From: Phormidium tenue FACHB-886
GTDB taxonomy: Bacteria > Cyanobacteriota > Cyanobacteriia > Elainellales > Elainellaceae
Assembly: GCF_014764505.1 (NCBI RefSeq)
Contig: NZ_JACXWX010000024.1
Span: 1-64,000, forward strand
DNA length: 64,000 nt
Direction: 5' to 3'
Positions 27,624 through 35,795 of this stretch are shown piece by piece (the stretch's first letter is position 1; every line of letters begins with the position of its first letter). A model generated the notes under the pieces. That model did no database searches, had not been told where the DNA came from, and saw nothing but the letters and a program-made list of their open reading frames with translations. The position numbers and the translations under genes are program-made.

Positions 27624-27959
27624 CTACCTCTCTGAAAAATACTGAGCCAGAAGCCGTTCGCCACTCTCTCGAACGATCGCCGAGGAAGATTGACTTAGCT
27701 CAGTCACAAGTGTCTGAATCTGCTTTAATGCCAAAGGCGAGGGTTGAATTCGTTTATTTTCCCAACGGTTAATGGTTTCATAGGCAACGCCCAGCACTTC
27801 CGCCAATTGCACCTGGGTTAGTTGGGTCAGCTGCCGGAGTTCACGCAGCAGGCAGCTCACCTCTGGTTGCCCCAGTGCAACGGCGGGTTTCAACCCTATT
27901 CTCCGAGAAGACTTCATAGAGGCAAGCATATGGCAGGTGTCATACTCAGTATCAACCAT
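27624..27959 (-). CDS. XRE-family helix-turn-helix protein
   Basis: Up to 111 residues; a start at 27917 (MKSSRRIGLKP) is also plausible. The HTH is clear: LRELRQLTQLTQVQLAEVLG and VAYETINRWENKRIQPSPLA, the Cro/CI type. Its stop is 3 bp before the kinase gene at 23850-27620. This is a recurring layout in cyanobacteria where a small HTH protein precedes a PAS/GAF kinase, so the two probably act in one pathway (inference). Confidence 0.82.
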   Translation of the reverse strand: MVDTEYDTCHMLASMKSSRRIGLKPAVALGQPEVSCLLRELRQLTQLTQVQLAEVLGVAYETINRWENKRIQPSPLALKQIQTLVTELSQSSSAIVRESGERLLAQYFSER

Positions 27960-28321
27960 ATGGAAGAGAAGCTAATCTACCTCAAGAGGGAGTTCAGCAG
28001 CCTAACTCCATCAACTCAAAGTTGGCTAACGTTTTAAGTTCTGGCTTAGCAGCGGCTCGGTCGTATGGTGAGGGGTTACACAGAGAGGAGAGAGAGGATA
28101 CTATAGGTTTTAAATGCCTGTAAAACAGAGACATCGGTTGAATCCCTGCTGGGCGATTGGCTGAGGTTCTTTATGAGACTTATAGAAAAACTTATAGAGG
28201 AGTCTTTCGAGTTCGTAGAATTTGTGTCATGTGATAGATTATCGATGCACGAAAAGATTATAAATTCGTGAATGTGGATGATTGTTTAAGTTCTTAAGAT
28301 GAAAACCAGGAGTTTGATCTC
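27960..28321. other. divergent promoter region between the XRE and NACHT genes
   Basis: About 360 bp between divergent genes. It contains CACGAA and TTCGTG 11 bp apart at 28249-28271, a possible operator. The NACHT gene has CAGGAG 9 bp before its ATG. No sure -35/-10 pair was found. Confidence 0.4.
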
Positions 28322-30325
28322 ATGGTCAAGCGATCTCTCCGGGCCTCATCTTCTGGGATGCAACAAGCAAAGCGTGCTTTTGCTTACAAAGGATGGACTC
28401 AAGAAAATTTGGCGGGGGAAGTAGGGTTAAAGACGCGCCAATCGGTCTGGCGTTTTTTTACTGGGCAGCCTGTTGAGCGGCAGATTTTTCAAGAGCTTTG
28501 CTCGATTCTAGATCTGGATTGGCGAGAAATTGCGATCGATCCTCCCGCAGAGTTTCCCGAACCCGGAGAGGTGACTAATGCACCAGTTGCAGACATTGAT
28601 ACTCTAGTGAAACGCGTGAAACTGCAACGCCAGCACAAGATCCAAGACCAGTGCGGTACCTTGCAGCTGTTGAACCTCAGCCACCCTGTCAAAATCGATG
28701 ACCTCTATATAAACGTCAACATCGTAGAAGAAATTCCGAGCCAGCAGTGGTTAGAGTTAGCTGACCTGCAACGCATCACGCCCCAAGAGTGCGATCGCTC
28801 TAGCTTAGAAGCCGTGTCTCAGACTCAAATAGCGGGCGTGAAAGCGGTCGAAATCTACTCGAAGCTGCGAGTGTTAGGGAAGCCAGGGGCAGGTAAAACT
28901 ACTTTCTTGCAGCATCTAGCGATTCGGTGCAACCAAGGTAGCTTTGCGGCCAATCGAGTTCCAATTTTTGTCAGCTTGAGCGATTTTGCTGATGAATCTA
29001 GAGCAGCAGGTGAGTTGAGCTTACTCAGCTATATTTCTGACGACTTTCGCACTTCGGGTATTTCAGACCTATCTGTGCTTGAAACTCTATTGCAAGAAGG
29101 CAGAGTGTTGCTGTTGCTAGATGGGTTAGATGAAGTGCTTGAGCAGGATTGTAAAGCGGTTGTCAATGAAATTCGCCGCCTTTCTGAAAAGTATCAACAG
29201 AATCTGTTTGTCGTGACTTGCCGCACAGCAGCTAAAGCGCTTAACCTCAGACGTTTCACAGATGTGGAGATAGCTCCGTTCACGCAAGACCAAATTGTGG
29301 CGTTTGCCCAAAAGTGGTTTACAGCCTTGACGAAGACCACGTTTCAAGGTGGGCAGGCACAAGCAGTTCAGTTCGTCCAGCAGCTAGGATTACCTGAAAA
29401 CATCCCGGTGCGAAACCTTACTATGACGCCGCTGTTTCTCCATCTTGCCTGCTGGATTTTCTATCATCAGGGAAAATTTCCTGCTAAACGAGCGGAATTT
29501 TATAAGCAATGTCTAGAGCTTTTGCTCAGCAAATGGGACGAAACGAAAGGCATTGAGCGTGACGAGATGTATCACGGTTTTTTACTGCCCCAAAAGCTTA
29601 AGCTGCTGAGCCAAGTTGCAACAGTCACGTTTGAGCAAGGGCATTACTTTTTTGAACGACAAGCCATTGAACAACAGATTGGTGACTACATCCGCGATCT
29701 ACCCAATGCTGCGATCGAGCCAGAGGAATTGCAATTAGACAGTGAAGGGATACTCAAGGCGATCGAGCTACAGCATGGAGTGTTGGCAGAACGGGTACAA
29801 GGAATTTTCTCTTTCGGCGATCAGGTCTTTCAAGAATATTTTACCGCTCGAAAGATCGTTGCTAGCCACAATCTGCAAGCATCTAATCGAGCATTAGAAC
29901 AGCTAGTCAGCCATGTGACTGAGCCCCGCTGGCGAGAAATCTTTTTGTTAACCGTTGCCATGCTGCGAAGTGCAGATTCTCTAGTGCAGTTGATGAAGCA
30001 AGAGATCGATGCGATCGTGGCTCAAGATCCACACCTGCAAAAATTTCTAACCTGGGCAAGCCACAAATCTCTTGCTGCGCCTCCTCAGGCTGCTGCTACC
30101 CGCACCAACCAACATCGCAACACTCAGAATGGCTGGCACTTCAGCTCAGAGCAGCAAGAAATATTGCAACGATACTATGATGCCATTCAATTGTTGCTCG
30201 ACTGCCTCAATAGCAACTGCGAAGTGACCGCTGCCGTCCGGCAGGAAATTGAAGGCGCTTTGTTATTACCCCAGAAGGAACTTGAGGAGCGAGAATGGAG
30301 TAATTCTGAGAAGCAATTTGGGTGA
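28322..30325 (+). CDS. NACHT-domain NTPase with N-terminal HTH
   Basis: 667 residues. N-terminal HTH at about 15-70 (FAYKGWTQENLAGEVGLKTR, QSVWRFFTGQPVERQIF). A linker, then the STAND-type NACHT: Walker A GKPGAGKTT at 186-194, Walker B LLLLDGLDEV at 263-272, and the winged-helix/ARC part (VRNLTMTPLFLHLACWIFYH). FSFGDQVFQEYFTARKIV at about 500 is the usual C-terminal boundary, followed by a helical region (HFSSEQQEILQRYYDAIQLL) like the small C-terminal domains of cyanobacterial NACHT conflict proteins. No LRR, WD40 or enzymatic effector is fused. Bacterial NACHT proteins of this kind can protect against phage, but here that is inferred from family only. Confidence 0.85.
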   Translation: MVKRSLRASSSGMQQAKRAFAYKGWTQENLAGEVGLKTRQSVWRFFTGQPVERQIFQELCSILDLDWREIAIDPPAEFPEPGEVTNAPVADIDTLVKRVKLQRQHKIQDQCGTLQLLNLSHPVKIDDLYINVNIVEEIPSQQWLELADLQRITPQECDRSSLEAVSQTQIAGVKAVEIYSKLRVLGKPGAGKTTFLQHLAIRCNQGSFAANRVPIFVSLSDFADESRAAGELSLLSYISDDFRTSGISDLSVLETLLQEGRVLLLLDGLDEVLEQDCKAVVNEIRRLSEKYQQNLFVVTCRTAAKALNLRRFTDVEIAPFTQDQIVAFAQKWFTALTKTTFQGGQAQAVQFVQQLGLPENIPVRNLTMTPLFLHLACWIFYHQGKFPAKRAEFYKQCLELLLSKWDETKGIERDEMYHGFLLPQKLKLLSQVATVTFEQGHYFFERQAIEQQIGDYIRDLPNAAIEPEELQLDSEGILKAIELQHGVLAERVQGIFSFGDQVFQEYFTARKIVASHNLQASNRALEQLVSHVTEPRWREIFLLTVAMLRSADSLVQLMKQEIDAIVAQDPHLQKFLTWASHKSLAAPPQAAATRTNQHRNTQNGWHFSSEQQEILQRYYDAIQLLLDCLNSNCEVTAAVRQEIEGALLLPQKELEEREWSNSEKQFG

Positions 30326-30346
30326 TTCGTTACAGCTATAGATAGT

Positions 30347-30395
30347 GACACGGTTTGAATCACCACACTGTTATTTTTCAACGTCAAACCGTGTC
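30347..30395. terminator. hairpin between convergent genes
   Basis: GACACGGTTTGA and TCAAACCGTGTC are perfect 12-bp arms around a 25-base loop, sitting between the ends of the NACHT gene (30325) and the catalase gene (30409). It probably serves both strands. Confidence 0.6.
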
Positions 30396-30408
30396 TGTTG
30401 TTTAAGCG

Positions 30409-31104
30409 TTATGAACGATCGCCTACTGGGTCAGCAACGTACGTGAAATTGGGTTCGGAGTTCCAAGGACCGCGATCATCCTCACCAGTCTGCCCATTGC
30501 TTGACAGGTTGTAGTAGAGAGCCACAGTTTCATCGGGCTGAACATTGCCAAACATTGGATCAGTCAATTTGCCCATAGAATCCAATGCCTTCATGAACAT
30601 TTGGGTATGAGAAATTTCGCGGGTTAGCAGATGAACCAGCGTCTTTTCGGTGTCTTTATCAGGTGCAAGCTTGATCAAGGCTTCGTAGGTTTGGCGTGCT
30701 CCCGCTTCGGCAGCAATATTGGCTCGTAAATCACGCACGACATCGCCGCCTTCATTCAAATAGCTGGCCGTCCAAGCATTGCCCTGACTATCTAAAAAGT
30801 GGGGACCCATACCGCGTACCGCAAACAATGAACTCTTGTAAGCATCCGTTTGGTCGACGTTTTTGGTATGCGCTTCGATCAGCTTACCAACCATTTCTAA
30901 ATGTCCAAACTCTTCTAACGCAATGTCTTGCAGCATATCCCGGATGCCAGCATTTTCCACATGAAATGACTGCACCCAATACTGCAAGGCGGCAGATAGT
31001 TCACCCGTTGCACCACCAAATTGCTCTAACAAAAGTTGAGCAAACCGAGGATTTGGCTCACCAATTTTGACAGCATGAATTGGCTCCTTTTTATGAAAAA
31101 ACAT
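30409..31104 (-). CDS. manganese catalase
   Basis: 231 residues, ATG after AGGAGG. Four-helix ferritin-like protein with a dimanganese centre that disproportionates hydrogen peroxide: GGATGELSAALQYWVQSFHV (Glu ligand), DIALEEFGHLEMVGKLIEAH (Glu and His ligands), ANIAAEAGARQTYEALIKLA and LLTREISHTQMFMKALDSMG (Glu and His). Length is typical of the short bacterial form; the long C-terminal belt is brief (NLSSNGQTGEDDRGPWNSE). Cytosolic. Convergent with the NACHT gene. The Delta-9 desaturase gene is upstream on the same strand but 250 bp away, so it is probably a separate unit. Confidence 0.93.
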   Translation of the reverse strand: MFFHKKEPIHAVKIGEPNPRFAQLLLEQFGGATGELSAALQYWVQSFHVENAGIRDMLQDIALEEFGHLEMVGKLIEAHTKNVDQTDAYKSSLFAVRGMGPHFLDSQGNAWTASYLNEGGDVVRDLRANIAAEAGARQTYEALIKLAPDKDTEKTLVHLLTREISHTQMFMKALDSMGKLTDPMFGNVQPDETVALYYNLSSNGQTGEDDRGPWNSEPNFTYVADPVGDRS

Positions 31105-31355
31105 GAATAAATTCCTCCTAATTGAGTAGTGGTCTTGGACGCTTTTTACCTTACCCTTCTATTTGCGCGATCTTTCATCCTTTATTCCTCATCCTTTAGA
31201 GCAAGGTTTTTTTGGGCGATCGCGCAAATAGTTCTCCACTCTCAGGGCAGGGTGAAAATGATTAGCATTGAAATTGAACGAACGTTTGAGAACAAAAAGA
31301 CTGATTAAATCTTTTTAAGTTTGCTCCATGCCTACTTAGTTAGTCACTTAGTTGT
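31105..31355. other. promoter region of the catalase gene
   Basis: 250 bp with a HIP1 site and repeated TTAGT words (31336-31362). No hairpin was noticed. Confidence 0.35.
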
Positions 31356-32213
31356 TCACTTAGTGATTTCTGCCTGTAGGGGAGGCATCACTACTTTTTG
31401 GGCTAACCCTAGTACTTTCAGGCTTTGAATTGCCCACCATGTAATATCCACTTGCCACCACTTCCAGCCAGCCTTTGCTACTTTGGGGTAGGCGTGATGG
31501 TTGTTATGCCACCCTTCTCCAAACGTGAGTAAAGCTGCCCACCAGAGATTCCGCGACCCATCTTCGGTTTCAAAAGTACGATCGCCAATCAAATGCGTAG
31601 CGGAGTTGATCAACCAGGTCGTGTGCCAGAGCAACACCACTCGCACAAACATCCCATAGACGACGAATGACCAGCCTCCCACTGCATACAGCAGGAGTCC
31701 TAGTGGCAGTTGCAACAGTAGGAAATAGCGATCGAGCCAGGTGTAAAACGGATCGCGTGCCAAGTCAGGCGCATATTTACGATAGGTTTCAGTCGCAAAG
31801 AATTCAGCGCGAGGGTACATAATCCAAAGCATGTGACTCCACCAAAATCCCCGTTGAGCGGAGTAAGGATCTTTATCAACATCTTCGGTAAAGGCGTGAT
31901 GTAAGCGATGCCCAGCGACCCAAAAGATGGGACCCCCTTGCAGGGCAAGTGCCCCTAGAAGCGTGAAGGTATATTCCAGCGCCTTGGGAACCTGGAGGCT
32001 ACGATGCGTTAGCAACCGGTGATAGCCCAAACAAATGCCAATGCTGCCAAAAAGCCAATGAAGCAGGATCATCACCCCCAGAGCGGGCCAAGAAAAAAAC
32101 CAGGGGGCAAGCAGTGCTAGAGCATGAACAGTGCTGAAAAAGGCGACATTCCTCCAGCTTAATATAAGCGGTTGCTCGCCTGTTGAGGCAGAGCTTAACG
32201 ATTGAACAGTCAC
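31356..32213 (-). CDS. desC: Delta-9 fatty-acid desaturase
   Basis: 285 residues, GTG start with AAAGGAGAA 6 bp before it. Membrane di-iron enzyme that puts the first double bond into acyl chains. The three His boxes are at 65-70 (HRLLTH), 102-106 (HRLHH) and 236-240 (HNNHH), the DesC/SCD arrangement. Hydrophobic spans are at about 25-60, 80-100, 163-185 and 190-200. It is preceded by a 69-residue gene 45 bp upstream on the same strand, probably one operon. desC homologues are often cold-responsive, but I see no control element. Confidence 0.93.
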   Translation of the reverse strand: MTVQSLSSASTGEQPLILSWRNVAFFSTVHALALLAPWFFSWPALGVMILLHWLFGSIGICLGYHRLLTHRSLQVPKALEYTFTLLGALALQGGPIFWVAGHRLHHAFTEDVDKDPYSAQRGFWWSHMLWIMYPRAEFFATETYRKYAPDLARDPFYTWLDRYFLLLQLPLGLLLYAVGGWSFVVYGMFVRVVLLWHTTWLINSATHLIGDRTFETEDGSRNLWWAALLTFGEGWHNNHHAYPKVAKAGWKWWQVDITWWAIQSLKVLGLAQKVVMPPLQAEITK

Positions 32214-32258
32214 AAATTCTCCTTTGAAGAAAGTCTGGTTAACGACTTTTGTCTTAGC

Positions 32259-32468
32259 TCAGGCTGCACGCAAATCTGCTTCATTGAGCAATACCATCGT
32301 TTCTGCCCCTACTCTGCCAAAAACAGGCTCTAGCCCCAACGGCATCTTGACGAGATATGCCCAAGTTCCAGCATGAGGTTCGTAGCTTTGCACAATGCCC
32401 TCCCCACCAACAAAGCGAACCCATTGCATCAGACGAAATCTAGGTCGCTCGATCAAGGCTGCAGTCAT
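32259..32468 (-). CDS. small conserved-looking protein upstream of desC
   Basis: 69 residues, ATG with AGAGGAG 9 bp before it. No named family is recognised. The core (VRFVGGEGIVQSYEPHAGTW then AYLVKMPLGLEP and ETMVLLNEADLRAA) looks like a compact beta-barrel of KOW/SH3 type. It stands 45 bp before desC on the same strand, so it may be co-expressed with the desaturase. Cytosolic, no membrane segment. Confidence 0.6.
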   Translation of the reverse strand: MTAALIERPRFRLMQWVRFVGGEGIVQSYEPHAGTWAYLVKMPLGLEPVFGRVGAETMVLLNEADLRAA

Positions 32469-32699
32469 TAATCAGACTCCTCTAACTCTTGTTTATGCTT
32501 TCTACTAAAACAGAAAGCATCAAAAGCGTTTTGTATCTTCCTGGGTAAAGAAGCTAAGCACTACCTACAACTTTTGAATGTTTTAGCGATGTTTGTATAA
32601 GTTATACAAACATCAAACATTTACTCAGGCATGATCTTCAACTGCTGAACCTTATGCTTATTCTGGCTACTTATCCTGACTAAGATGAAAGACATTAAT

Positions 32700-32735
32700 G
32701 TCTGTATTCGAAATCAGGTCTGTATTCGAAATCAG
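32700..32735. repeat. 18-bp direct repeat, two copies
   Basis: GTCTGTATTCGAAATCAG occurs twice without a gap, in the upstream region of the DUF1830 gene. One of several short tandem duplications in the window. Confidence 0.85.
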
Positions 32736-32834
32736 GGAAGATATCTTGTTCAATCGAATCTTTCGTAGATAGTGATGGTACTGTGTGCGATCGCCCCAAA
32801 GCTTCAATGGTCACGCTCTACAACACTTATTACG

Positions 32835-33128
32835 ATGAGTCAAATTCTAGATAGTCTGCCTGCTGATTGTGCCAACCGTATTCTCTGCTGCTACGTAAAT
32901 GACCCTTCCAAAATTAAGATTGCTCGAATCACAAACATCTCAAATTGGTACTTTGAGCGTGTTGTTTTTCCAGGAGAGAGGCTTCTGTTTGAAGCGTTAC
33001 CAGAGGCTCAGCTCGAAATATACATTTCGGGGTTTTCTGCTGTTGTTCTAGTCGAGGTTATGACTTGCGATCGCTTGGCTTTCAAAAGTTCACAAGCTCA
33101 ACAAAATCACATTGCTCAGCACAACTAA
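32835..33128 (+). CDS. DUF1830 protein
   Basis: About 97 residues from the ATG at 32835. The pattern LPADCANRILCCYVNDPSKI, KIARITNISNWYFERVVFPG and LLFEALPEAQLEIYISGF is the DUF1830 signature, a family nearly confined to cyanobacteria. Role unknown. An upstream in-frame ATG at 32772 would add 21 residues (including LQWSRSTTL) that do not look like the family. Confidence 0.85.
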   Translation: MSQILDSLPADCANRILCCYVNDPSKIKIARITNISNWYFERVVFPGERLLFEALPEAQLEIYISGFSAVVLVEVMTCDRLAFKSSQAQQNHIAQHN

Positions 33129-33222
33129 AACTTACGTCGTTCAACGGGTGAACGCAGAGAACCAGCTTTTGTTGAAGCAAAAAGGTTGTTTTTTGAAGAA
33201 ACGAAGGAATGTATCAAAATAT

Positions 33223-33252
33223 AGGACGGGTTAACGACAATTAACCCGTCCT
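33223..33252. terminator. strong hairpin between DUF1830 and RNA-binding protein genes
   Basis: AGGACGGGTTAA and TTAACCCGTCCT, perfect 12-bp arms around CGACAA. On the minus strand it is followed by ATATTTTG, so it fits as the terminator of the rbp gene, and it could also end the plus-strand DUF1830 transcript. Confidence 0.75.
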
Positions 33253-33314
33253 ACTGAAGAGGTTAATGCTTCAGTTGAGCCTAACCCTTCCTGCGTTCAA
33301 TTGTGCCTAACGGC

Positions 33315-33614
33315 TTAGTAGCTGCGAGAGAAGCTATCTCGGCGATTGCCACCACCAGATGAACTTCTGTCTTCACGGGGTTTAGCTTTATTGACCTTTA
33401 GATCGCGTCCCATCCACTCAGCACCGTCTAGTGCATCAATGGCAGACTGTTCTTCAGTCTCTGTCCCCATTTCCACAAAACCGAAACCACGTAGCCGACC
33501 CGTCTCACGATCGGTCGGGAGCTGAACACGTTTGACTGAGCCGTATTCTGCAAACACAGCCGTCATATCAGCTTCTGTAACCTCATAGGACAGGTTACCC
33601 ACATAAATTGACAT
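33315..33614 (-). CDS. rbp: RRM-type RNA-binding protein (Rbp)
   Basis: 99 residues. One RNA-recognition motif: RNP2 IYVGNL at 3-8, RNP1 RGFGFVEM at about 43-50, and a Gly/Ser/Arg tail (RSSSGGGNRRDSFSRSY). This is the usual architecture of cyanobacterial Rbp proteins, which bind single-stranded RNA and are often cold-inducible. The ATG follows CTTGGAGATT. The 150-bp leader upstream (33615-33780) is long enough for the 5' UTR control known in this family, but I cannot see a defined thermosensor. Confidence 0.93.
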   Translation of the reverse strand: MSIYVGNLSYEVTEADMTAVFAEYGSVKRVQLPTDRETGRLRGFGFVEMGTETEEQSAIDALDGAEWMGRDLKVNKAKPREDRSSSGGGNRRDSFSRSY

Positions 33615-33839
33615 AAACTAATCTCCAAGAAAGAAATGCAGAGAGCGAGATTTCGGAGAGAAGCCCGTCAATACCAAATGTAGAAAAACGTTCAATAGTT
33701 GAAACAAACACTACAACCGATTCTTAGTCTCAGCTACTATCATAGCGCATTAAAGGATAGTCGGTGTCATAACTGTTATATTGCTCTCACCGCCATTCAA
33801 CAAATCGCCCAAAAGCCCTAAGTCTCTGATTGCTCAAGT

Positions 33840-35717
33840 CTAAAAGCTCAGTAATGGAAGTTCAAGCGTGAAATGAAGCTGCCCTGCTGTGCCTTCAACG
33901 GCGATCGTACTGCCCAGATGTTTGATTAGCTTCTGCACCAGTGCTAGCCCTAGCCCAGTGCCACCTTGCTTCCAGGGATCAGCATTCGGAATTCGATAGA
34001 ACTTATCAAAAATATGAGTGAGTTCATTGGCAGAAATTTTCTCACTTGTATTGCTGATTTGAATCTGTATTGAATCTGGCTGTGCCTGGATCGTGACTGT
34101 GATTTGTCCGTTTTGAGGCGTGTATTTGCAGGCATTGTTAAACAACTCTGTCAAAATTCGCTCCAAGGTTGCCGGATTGGATATCAAAATAGGCAAAGTT
34201 GAGGGGAGATCTATCTGAAATGTTTGCTGGCGATCGCGCGCCCGCTCGTGGAAAGGGGCAACCACTTGCGGAAGCCAGTCATGTAGCCGGATGGGTTCCA
34301 TGCTTAGAGGATGTTCACCTGCCTCAAATCGCTGGAGATCTAGCAAATCATTAATCAAGCTAATTTCTCGATTGCACTCCGTATCTGAAATGTTGAGATA
34401 TCGATCGACCGTATTTCTTTTTTCTAATTTTGTCGCCTCTTCAACAGCAGCTCGCTCTTGCTCAAGCGCAATTTTTAACATCCGAAGTGCCATTCTGATG
34501 TTGGTAACGGGGGAACGCAGTTCATGAGACGTGGTGCTGAGAAAACTATCTTTGAGCTGGTCAAGTTTTTTCATCTCCTGAATCTGAACTTGCGAAGCTT
34601 GATAGAGCCGAGCCTGCCGAATTGCGATCGCGCACTGGTTTGTAACCTGCTGCACCAGCCGAATTTCTGACTCACTAAAGGCATCCTGCTGGGGCTTAAA
34701 TAGCCATAGGTCTCCCAATACGCCCTGATCGTCGACAATGGGACAAGCCAGAATCGTAAAATGACGAGTTAAGTTGCGATCAATTTCACAAAACTGAAAG
34801 TACTCACCTTGCAGAAGCTGGCGATAGGTTTCGGGCAAAGTTGCCATCGAAACTATCTGTCCTAACGATGAAGGGGAACAGGCGACTCCCCCAGCCTCGG
34901 ATGTGAATTCATAGCGAACTGTAGATGTGGCTACGTCGAGGTCATACAGCGCCGCATCGCAGCAAATCAAACCGAGTACGATCGCTAATTCCTGTACTAC
35001 CGTCTGTAGAATCTGGCTTTCATCCAAACTATCCCGTACTTTATCGGTAATTCGCTTTAGACCCGCCTCAAAATCAAGCGCCTGCTGTAACTCAGCCGTA
35101 CGCTCTTGCACCTGTCGTTCTAGCTCGGAATTGAGGGTTTCTAAAAGCCGTTCGACTTGCTTGCGCTCGGTGATGTCGCGCAGCAGCCACCGCAGGCTAG
35201 CGATCTGACCGGCTGCATTGCGAACTACAGCCACCGTTAGCGCTGCATCGAAGGGCGATCGCTGGGATGAGCGCAGACGAATCTGCCAATCTTGCAGCTT
35301 GTCTAACTCCTGCAATCGATCCAGTGTTCGATGAAATGCGGCGCGATCGGGCTGATCAATAAAAATCAGCAGCGGCTTGCCGACTAGAAACTCCTGTGAA
35401 ACATTGAGGAGAGCTGCGATCGCATTATTGGCTTCCTCAATTCTGCCATTGGCATCTGTGACCAGATAGCCATCCGGTGCAAACTCAAACAGTTCGCGGT
35501 AACGCCGACGTTCCGACTCTACAGCTTGGCGAGTGTTAACTAACGCTTCATTTTGATGATGCAGTTCTGCCTCAGATGCCTGCAATTCTCCTAAAACCGT
35601 CTGAAGCTCCTCCAGTGTTTTTAATAAAAGCGTTTGCTGCGATGCAGGTAGATCGTTTGCCTGTTGTTGCAGTACCCATGCTCTTTGATACACCGCCTTC
35701 AACTGTGGGGATACCAT
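33840..35717 (-). CDS. sensor histidine kinase: PAS-GAF-HisKA-HATPase
   Basis: 625 residues, soluble. An N-terminal coiled coil (LQTVLGELQASEAELHHQNE) is followed by PAS (about 65-190, FEFAPDGYLVTDANGRIEEA), GAF (215-375), HisKA with the phospho-acceptor in FLSTTSHELRSPVTNIRMAL, and an ATPase with LTELFNNACKYTP, FDKFYR and GGTGLGLALVQKL. No receiver is attached, so it needs a separate partner. The CheB-CheR fusion gene lies 78 bp upstream on the same strand, and the pair is probably one operon. Confidence 0.9.
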   Translation of the reverse strand: MVSPQLKAVYQRAWVLQQQANDLPASQQTLLLKTLEELQTVLGELQASEAELHHQNEALVNTRQAVESERRRYRELFEFAPDGYLVTDANGRIEEANNAIAALLNVSQEFLVGKPLLIFIDQPDRAAFHRTLDRLQELDKLQDWQIRLRSSQRSPFDAALTVAVVRNAAGQIASLRWLLRDITERKQVERLLETLNSELERQVQERTAELQQALDFEAGLKRITDKVRDSLDESQILQTVVQELAIVLGLICCDAALYDLDVATSTVRYEFTSEAGGVACSPSSLGQIVSMATLPETYRQLLQGEYFQFCEIDRNLTRHFTILACPIVDDQGVLGDLWLFKPQQDAFSESEIRLVQQVTNQCAIAIRQARLYQASQVQIQEMKKLDQLKDSFLSTTSHELRSPVTNIRMALRMLKIALEQERAAVEEATKLEKRNTVDRYLNISDTECNREISLINDLLDLQRFEAGEHPLSMEPIRLHDWLPQVVAPFHERARDRQQTFQIDLPSTLPILISNPATLERILTELFNNACKYTPQNGQITVTIQAQPDSIQIQISNTSEKISANELTHIFDKFYRIPNADPWKQGGTGLGLALVQKLIKHLGSTIAVEGTAGQLHFTLELPLLSF

Positions 35718-35795
35718 ACGTTAACCCTAGCCTGCTTAAATAGCGGTTGTTGCCTACATTCTACGCAACACGGGCATAGGATCTGTTCAATCCAT

